Assembly: GCA_036785705.1 (NCBI GenBank)
Contig: JAWUZG010000051.1
Location: 17,078,501 to 17,142,500 of the forward strand
Origin: Acanthornis magna
Lineage: Eukaryota; Chordata; Aves; Passeriformes; Acanthizidae
Reading direction: 5' to 3'
DNA: 64,000 nucleotides
In this document: piece by piece, positions 56,233 through 64,000 of the stretch
Layout: every line of letters starts with the position of its first letter
Numbering within the stretch: the stretch's first letter is position 1
Notes under the pieces: model-generated
Databases searched by the model: none
What the model was told of the DNA's origin: nothing
Seen by the model: the letters and a program-made list of their open reading frames with translations, nothing else
Program-made: the position numbers and the translations under genes

Positions 56233-59200
56233 TATGCTAAACACATCCTGCTTTCATACAATGCACTTCCTGGTGAGTGTAAACCATAATGTTTCCCAGT
56301 TCAGTCCCTATGAAATGAAAACAGTTGCTAAGGCAGTCAATTAAAAAGGAGCTTAAAATTGGAAAAGATGGCATGTTTATGACAGGCAATTTTTAGGTTT
56401 TTTACTTTTCTTTTTCTCTTCCTTTTCTTTGACTGATGTTGTTTTCCTGAAAAGGTGTATATCTTCAGAGATTAATGTAATAAAGCTAAGAACAGTGTTT
56501 CATTCAACTTCAGCCTGTTTCTGTAGGGATTGTGAACAGAACTATTGCATCACTGAATTTCTCAAGGTAAAGAAGACTAACTCTCACTGCCCTGTTTTTG
56601 TTGTCTAAACTGAGTGCTATGAAAAAAGAAATGCTTGGTGCTGTCACTAAAAAAAAATGTTTAAAATCATCACCCTTTTTATTTTCCCCTAATTCATCTT
56701 AGGGCATTATTAAAATTATCAGATTCCATTTTGATTATGGCATCAAAGTGATATTTATTATTTTTACCCTGCTTCTGTAGAGTTTCATTCAACAATATTT
56801 AGAGTCCCTACATGCTGCTGGCTGAGTTTACTGTTTAGTTGTGATGTGTATTAGCACCATCCTGTACAACTTGGGTCTATTCTTCTTTAACTAGAATATA
56901 CTCCGAGTTCATAAACTATATATATATATATATATATTTAAAGCCTATAAGTTGTCACCTATAAGACATTTTCATTAAATGTATGATGGTCTTAATGGTC
57001 CCTTTATGCATATGCCCTCTTTATACATAGCCCAAAAACTTCAGCAGTGTTAGACTATTCCATGCCACATGGGATATTTAAAAAAAAAATAATGTATTGG
57101 ATTCTTAGCTTCTGGTATAAGTCACCATATTTGCAATGACATCAGTAGTGCTGTTCCAGTTTACATCCCTGAAGCTGTGACCAAGGGTCTTTTAAGAAAC
57201 ATTTTGTATGACAGCTTTTTAATACAGGTTTTTTCACTTTGCTTTAAAGATGCCTGTTTCTGGAAGCCTTACTGAAATTTTCTTAAACTTTCTTTGCTGT
57301 TTAAATGACAATATTTTGGGCTATAGATTGCTTTCAAGCACGCAACTGTACTGTAATGTTGAGGGAGAACAGGTTGTTTGCCTTTTAGATTTTCTCTTGT
57401 ATTAGGTTTTTTTTAGCTCTCAGAAGTATTTTCAGAAACTCTATTTGCTCTATTTGACCTGTTCTGACTTAAGCAGAAGTTTTTGTCTGAAAGATCCAAA
57501 ATTTGTTCACCTTTAATTTCACCTTATATCATGCTACCAGAACTTCGTGTTAGTTAAATCGAAAAACTTCACTTTTCAGTTTGGGAAGATTAAAAGACTG
57601 AATGGAGAATAATGGAGAGAATCAAGGGCTGAATCTCTACAGTTCACTTTGCATAGATAGTTAGAGTACTTACATCTTACCCAGTTTTTAGTTAAATATG
57701 AGGGTAAAAACTGAATTTAAGTACCTTGCTGAGATGTCCATTCTAGGTATTTTCTGTAAATATATACCTTTGTGTAACATTACAGACAGTGAAGGGTATT
57801 TGAGAATCTGGATGAAGCTTCTTTAACAGCAACACCACCAACCAAAGAATTTTGTTTGCTAGAGGTCAATTGCATTCACACCAACAAATGACAGAAAAAG
57901 ATTGAGAATTAGTTTGTCTGCATATATTCAGGTTTGACTGAAGTCAGTGGAAAAATCCATGGCTTTTAGGGAAGTCAGTATTTTAAGATAATATTTAGTC
58001 AAATTAGTCTGATTTTTAAGACCAGGAGGAACCAATAAAATCTTTTGTGGTCTGCTCAAAAATGCGGACTGTAAATTTTCATTCCCTGATATTTGCACTG
58101 AATCTGTGTTCTGATTGCTCTTACAAGTACATTTGGTTGAAATTTGCAAAGTAATTTAGCTGTTGCACAAGAATGAATAACATCTAGACCCCTGGCTGAA
58201 TTGTGTGGGCTCTGCCAGGAGACAGGACAGGAATAAAATTTGTAAAGGCATATTTTTGTCTTTGAGGTAAATAGATCTGACTCTGAATAAACACAGCAAT
58301 CAAATCTGTTGAGTAGGAAGGTGCAATTTTTATGTAATCACTTTTGGAATAGACCTTCCAATATTCTATCCAGTTATCCAGTTTTAAGCTAAGTAAGTGA
58401 GTACAATCTGACTTTAAGTACCTAAAGTCCATTTAAATTCTTTTCTGTAAAATAATATGCTCAATGTTCCCACTGGAACTTTCAATGTAAACCTGAATGC
58501 TCTCTTCATGTCTCCTTGTTCTCATAGTAGCAATTTAACTTTTACTGTCAACTCTTTTGAGGTTTCACAACTTCAGCACTGCCATCTCTCCTAAACACTT
58601 CTCAACACTTGGTATCTCCTGAGTCTAATGTGAAATGTATATCTTTCTCCTTTCTTTATCCCTTTAGTTGGCTTCCTCTCTGTTTTTTGTTTGCCCACTG
58701 AAGATGCACATTGTCTTTCAAACAACATGTAACTCATGTGGAACAAACTGCCATTGAGATTGAGAGCATTGTGTTCTTTTTGCACTTGCCTTCTCTGATC
58801 TGTGTGCCTTAGATCAGAAATTAAAAACCTGAGTGCACCACTGCATTCAATTCTTCCTCTTTCCCGCTACATTTGACAGGTAGAAATTGTTTATATTTAA
58901 CTCTGGGCGTTTATTTTATTCAACCATACAATTCTCAAACAGATATTATATTCCTCTTTGGAATCTGCTTGTCTGCCTCATCTCTCTACACTTGGTTGAC
59001 CTCACCTGTTTTCTATTTAATGCAACATTAACTGATTTTACATGGTCTAATTTGCATAAATTGTAAATGGAGTTTTAGCTTTCCCCTCACAAAATTCAAC
59101 ATAAAACTCTTGTTCACAACTTCTAGTCTGTTTTCAGGCTTTCACATGGACCCCAATCAATTTCCTTACTCCTAAGTTTGCCAATACATGCAGGGATACC

Positions 59201-59878
59201 TGGGTGAATTTTCTCTAGTTTTCTGACAGTGCAACTCTCACTGGGAATTGAAAGATCCTTTGTTCTGTAGTTGGTGAGTTTCAGCACAGAAACCAATTTT
59301 AACACCTCCTACCTTCACTATAAACAGCCCAAAAGTTTCTTGCACCACATATCAAATCAGGAGTTCTTTAAAAATCCTAAAAAATTAGTCAGTAGCTTAG
59401 TTATCAAAAATATTAACATTTTCCCAGTATTTATTTTCCTGAAAATTCTTGCAGAAGTTTGGATTGGGTTGGTTTTGGTTTTGTTTTTGGAGTGAAATTT
59501 CAAAGACATACAGTGAATATGTTTTTAATTAATGTCTCCCATGTTCAGGGTAACAGTGTCAGGGGAAAGGAAGGAAAAATGGCAGAATATTGCAATCAAC
59601 TTGCAGTTGTTTATTGCACAGTAAATTCTGTTTTGTTTCTAGTGTATTTTTTCTGGAAAAGGCCACCAAATCACATGTCCTCCATCACCTTGTCTTTTAT
59701 CAGCTGTTGAAGTATAGGAGCTGCCTTGCTCAGAGAGAAGCTGTCTCTGCTTGTTGTTAATGTTTTACAATGTGAGCTGGCATCTCTAAATCCTTTAAAG
59801 CTTCTGCTTTAAGGAACTCAATGGTGTTAAACATCCAGGTAGGGACAGAGTGGTGATATTAAGACAGAGAGGAATATT
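56233..59878. other. Intergenic AT-rich sequence
   Basis: No gene recognised. A (TA)n run lies at about 56,917-56,937. Confidence 0.4.
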
Positions 59879-60431
59879 TGTCCTGGTTTCAGCTGGGATG
59901 GAGTTATTTTCCTAGTGGTTGGCACAGTGCTGTTTTTTTTAATTTAGTATGAGAACAATGTTGATAACACTCTGATGTTTTTGTTGTCGCTAAGAAGAGT
60001 TTACTGTAAATCAAGGACTTTTCAGTTTCCCGTGCTCTGACAGTGAGGAGGTGCACAAGAATTTGGGAGGGAGCATGGCCAGAACAGCTGACACGAACTG
60101 GCCCAAGGGATATTCTGTACTAGAGAACATCATGAACAGTACATGTACTGGGGAGAGTTTTGCCAGAAGCCACCAAATGCTGCTCAGGTGGAGGCTGGGC
60201 AGTCAGTGGGTAGTGAATATTGTGCATCACTTGTTTTTCTTGGGTTTTAATTTTCTTTCTCCTTTTCCTTTTTAAATTATTTTTGCCACGACTATTATTA
60301 TTAAACTGTTCTTTTCTCAACCCACGAGTTTTACATTTTCCCAATTCCCTTCCCTACTCCATTGTGAGTGGGAGAACCATGAGCATGTGTCTCTGTAGTA
60401 CTTAGTTGCCAGCAGGGGTTAAACCATGACA
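59879..60431 (+). mobile_element. 5' LTR of ERVL-type provirus
   Basis: Begins TGTCCTGGTTTCAGCTGGG and ends GGTTAAACCATGACA. It is followed by a primer binding site at 60,440-60,457 (TGGTGCCCAGTGTGGGGC), which resembles the tRNA-Lys complement with about three mismatches. The partner LTR is at 62,091-62,682. Confidence 0.8.
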
Positions 60432-60457
60432 GTCCTTCTTGGTGCCCAGTGTGGGGC

Positions 60458-61140
60458 AGAAGGGGTTGAGATAACAACAGAGCTGACCAGGGCATGTTAA
60501 AAAAATTGTTTTAAGCATTCATTGTCACTGGTCACAATGCTGACTTATTTGCTCTTAGAGTTCCTGCGTGTGTGCTCATGTAAGACTTTACTTGATGTGC
60601 ATGTTCTCTGTTGTGATGTCTGTCCTTCTTGGGGTCTAGGCTAAGGCTGTCATTTTGTCGTTTTGTGCAATACTGGTTTAGGATTAGATAGAATCACTGT
60701 GAAACCAATCTGTGTGATCCGTGTGCTCAGCATTGCTGTCACCTCTGTGTTTCGGGAGCCATCTATTGGGTACTACTAATAATTGCACCTTTTGCCTTTT
60801 CTCCTCGCAGAGCCAACCTCGGGAGCAAACACTTCCTTCCTTCCTTCCTTCCTTCCTTCCTTCCTTCCTTCCTTCCTTCCTTCCTTCCTTCCTTCCTTCC
60901 TTCCTTCCTTCCTTCCTTCCTTCCTTCCTTCCTTCCTTCCTTCCTTCCTTCCTTCCTTCCCTCCCTCCTTCCCTCCTTCCTTCCCTCCTTCCTTCCCTCC
61001 TTCCCTCCTTCCCTCCCTCCTTCCTTCCTTCCCTCCTTCCCTCCCTCCCTCCCTTCCTTCCTTCCCCCCTCCAGGCTGATTACAGTAGCATGTGAGATTT
61101 TTAAAGGTATTAAATATCCTTTAAATTACCTCAAAATAAA
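60458..61140 (+). mobile_element. Proviral leader with (CCTT)n tract
   Basis: Non-coding leader between the primer binding site and pol remnants. It holds a long ttcc tandem (about 60,833-61,070) preceded by a pyrimidine-rich splice-acceptor-like stretch ending cgcag at about 60,810. The same arrangement occurs in the minus-strand element at 37.1-38.3 kb. Confidence 0.7.
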
Positions 61141-61199
61141 CCTAGTCCTTCTGCTCGGATTCAGCCTGCTGCTGAATACAGTTCAGATCTTTTTTAGGG

Positions 61200-61740
61200 T
61201 TAAGCAAATATTACATGGTACTCCAGAAAAAATTGACAATGGGACTCACTTCCAACATAACCTTATAGAACCTTGGTCCAAAGTACAGGCATTGAGTGGG
61301 TATATCACTTCCCCTCTCATGCACCAACCTCCAGAGAAACTGAACAATGCAATGGATTGTTAAAGACTACACTGAGAGCACTGAATGGTGGGACCCTCAA
61401 ACATTGGGATACACACTTAGCAAAGGCCACATGGTTTGTCAACACTATGGGATCTGCCAGTTGGTCTGGCCCTGCCCAGAAAAACCTTTTATTTACTGTA
61501 GAAAGGGATAAAGTTCCTGTAGTGCAAAAAAAAAAAAAACACACTGGAGAAAACAGTCTGGGTTATTCCTGCTTCAGGCAAAGGCAAACCCATCTGTAAT
61601 ACTGCTTTTGCTCAAGAGCCTGAGTACCCTTGGTGGGCAAAGTGGGAGGATGGGAAGGTCTGGTGTGTGCCTCAAGTGGATTTGATTTGGGGTAAGAATA
61701 GCCAGTCAATTAACTTACTTGATGTTAATTGCTAGATAGC
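61200..61740 (+). pseudogene. pol: Decayed ERVL pol remnant (integrase end)
   Basis: Recognisable integrase pieces include DNGTHF near 61,240, GIEWVYH near 61,290 and a following Glu-containing segment with NGLLKTTLRA, then HWDTHLAKATWF. The reading frame shifts between the first and second pieces and again at an A-run near 61,527-61,540, so no functional protein can be made. Most of gag and pol is deleted, since this segment lies only some 700 bases from the 5' LTR. It is an old endogenous copy and not an active virus. Confidence 0.85.
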
Positions 61741-62090
61741 ACTGTATATGATCACTTCTACAGTGGCTATATGCTCATCGTCACCCTTGGACCTGAACCC
61801 CACTTCCTTTTGATTGCCACATTAATGGAAACTGAACTTTGATGAAACTGGACAAGCACAGTGGTGATGGAATCAGAACTGACTTCAACATGCAACAATT
61901 CACACACCATCTTTGCTGCCTTGAAAGACTGTTATGGCAGATGGAGCCCAATTTCATGGACTAAATGAACTCAACATAAGATCCATAGACAAAGAATATA
62001 TCTGTGTGAATATATCCAAAACCAGGAAAAGGTGATAGGGCAATGGAAGTGTGGCATGACATACATTATTAGGGAATTAGTGGTGGATAC
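61741..62090 (+). mobile_element. Proviral 3' internal sequence
   Basis: Stretch between pol remnants and the 3' LTR with no open frame of note. It is consistent with the short non-coding 3' region of ERVL-type elements. No envelope gene is recognised. Confidence 0.55.
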
Positions 62091-62682
62091 TATACTGGTT
62101 TTAGCTGGGATAGAATTAGTTTTCTTCTTAGTAGCTGGCACAGTGCTGTGTCTTGGATTTAATGTGAAATAATGTTGATAATAAACTGATGCTTTAGTTG
62201 TTGCTAAGTAGAGCTTACTCTAAATCAAGACCTTTTCAATTTCTCGTGCTCTTCCAGCGAGGAGGAGCAGAAGAAGATGGGAGGCAGCACAGCCAGGACA
62301 GCTGACCTGAACTGGCCAAAGACACATTCCATACAATGGAATGTTATGCTCAGTATATAAATGGAGGGGAGTTGGCTGCAAGCCACCGATCGCTGCTCAG
62401 GAATGGGCTGGGCATTGGTCAGTGGACGGTGAATATCTGTGTTGTGCATCACTTGTTTTCCTTTTCCCCTTCTTAAATTATTTTTCACTGTCATCATCAT
62501 CATCATCATCATCATCATCGTCATCATCATCATCATCATCTCTTACTATATTTCAATAAGAAAAGTGTTCTTAACCTGTGAATTTTACCTTTTTTCAGTT
62601 CCCCTCTCCATCCCACTGAGGGGAGAAGAGGGAGCAAGTTGTTGTGTAGTACTTAGCGAGTGGCTGGGATTAAAACACAACA
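62091..62682 (+). mobile_element. 3' LTR of ERVL-type provirus
   Basis: Matches the 5' LTR in order and content: tatactggttttagctgggatag, cagtgctgtgtcttgg, agtatataaatgg, gtgcatcacttg and the end ttaaaacacaaca. It contains a (CAT)n run at about 62,488-62,541. The flanks of the pair show no clear target duplication. Confidence 0.8.
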
Positions 62683-63408
62683 GGATTACAGACATGGAAG
62701 CAGGGAAGCACATGATAAAGAACTGAGGAAACATAGCAGTGCAAGGTGAGGGTGAATAAGGTTAATTCATCTTTTGAGTGAGTTGAGTGGCAGTGACAGG
62801 AACATGGGTTTGGATTTCTGATTAGGAGGTGTAAAAACATGCGATGTAAGGGTTTGGAATTGTTAAGATAGGAGATGTAGGATCGCACAATATTTCAAGT
62901 GAAATTTCTACTTCTTCCACCCTCTCAAAGAGACATAAAATCAGGGATGATCTGTAATATCATCTTAGAGAAAACAGTATGTTGTCTTTGTGGTGTGGTG
63001 GTGTACATTTCTCAGGAATTATTTAGTCACCCCAAAATAGCATATATATGGTATCTAGAGGCATTCAGTAAAAATGATGGGAAGTTGAGAAGCACAGGCT
63101 GAGTAGTCCTTTGTGAGAAGCAGTTAACCTGCTAGACCCACTTGGCTTAAAGACAAAGTCGTAGAAGGAGATGTGGAACCACAGTGTTTAATACAATAAG
63201 CTTGGAAGGAGGATTTGGAAGGATTCTTATTTTCATGATAAAATTTCAGTAGCACAGCTAACTGAATAATTAATTAGTATTTATGAGTGTTCTTATCCAA
63301 GCATATGTGGCATACCAAGAATATTTGGTGGAAGAACATACTGCAGGATTGGGAGCAGTTATGAAAGAAATATTGGTGTTGAGGGGGTAGAAATAACTAA
63401 AAATGTAC
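62683..63408. other. Intergenic sequence between two LTRs
   Basis: No gene recognised. Confidence 0.35.
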
Positions 63409-63990
63409 TGTTGTGGTGTAACCCGGGTAGGCAGCTAAGCACCACCCAGCCACTTGCTCACTCCCCTGCAGTGGGATGGGGGAGATAAACGGAAGAGTAG
63501 AAGTGTGAAAACTCATGGGTTGAAATAAAGATGGTTTAATAGGTAAAGCAAATGCTGCATGCACAAGCAAAGCAAAAATAAGAAGTTCATTCATTACTTC
63601 CCATCAACAGGCAAATAGTTTGCCATCTCCAGCAAAACAGTGCTGCATCACGCATAATGGGAAGGCAAATGCCAACACTCTGATCTTCCCCTTTTCTCCC
63701 TCTTTCCCCAGCTCTTATTGCTAAGCATGATGCCATATGGTATGGGCATCCCTTTGCTCATTGGGGTCAGCTGTCCTGGCTCTGTCCTCTCCCAACTTCT
63801 TCTACACCCCCAACCTACTCATTGGCAGGGCCGTATGAGAAACAAAAAAAAGCCTCAATATTGTGTAATTGCTACTCAGCAATAATGAAAACTTTTTATT
63901 ATTGATACTGTTTTGTTCACAAATCCAAAGCATAGCACCATAACCTATTAGGAAGAAAATTAACTCTCTCTTAGCCCAAGTACTTTAGAG
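63409..63990 (-). mobile_element. ERVL/ERVK-type LTR, minus strand, reaching the window edge
   Basis: The reverse complement shows avian ERV LTR landmarks: gagttaattttcttcc near its start (63,960-63,975), gctgaccccaatgagc, tgatgcagcac, an AAACCATC-type stretch followed by caacccatgagttttcac, and an end gttacaccacaaca at 63,409. The outer boundary may lie at or beyond the end of the window. Confidence 0.65.
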
Positions 63991-64000
63991 TAGTTATAAA

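Overview
This is a bird genomic window, most likely from the T-cell receptor beta (TRB) locus. Two findings point there. Several TRBV-type variable segments with 23-bp-spacer recombination signals lie beside complete trypsinogen genes, a linkage known for TRB in chicken and mammals. The repeat content is also avian: CR1 LINE fragments (usually ending at their 3' end) and ERVL/ERVK-type LTRs. I cannot name the species. No D, J or C segment is present. All V segments read on the minus strand, so D-J-C would be expected to the left of base 1 if the usual orientation holds.

Layout. 0-4.4 kb: one TRBV segment (2.9-3.4 kb) bracketed by a direct repeat (1-450 and 3,958-4,410). 4.5-6 kb: LTRs. 8.05-13.97 kb: left arm of a large inverted repeat carrying a complete five-exon trypsinogen gene on the plus strand. 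13.98-14.13 kb: a TRBV relic cut off at the arm boundary. 14.64-23.1 kb and 23.28-29.9 kb: two tandem copies of a cassette, each with one V of family A (15.6, 23.8 kb) and one of family B (20.7, 27.7 kb), plus a CR1 fragment and an ERVL-type LTR. 30.0-35.2 kb: right arm of the inverted repeat, with a second trypsinogen gene on the minus strand whose protein appears identical to the first. 35.2-64 kb: no convincing gene. It holds a pyrimidine-rich tract split by an ERV 5' end, scattered CR1 pieces, a deleted ERVL provirus (59.9-62.7 kb), other LTRs and AT-rich sequence.

The genes serve two unrelated systems. The V segments are raw material for V(D)J recombination in T cells. The trypsinogens encode a secreted pancreatic zymogen with an intact catalytic triad and enterokinase site. 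Their mixture is a product of locus history: V/trypsinogen units have been copied in tandem and in inverted orientation. The most unusual feature is the architecture: near-identical trypsinogen arms facing each other around a duplicated V-A/V-B cassette, with the cassette copies differing by datable LTR insertions and by substitutions concentrated in CDR1 of family A.
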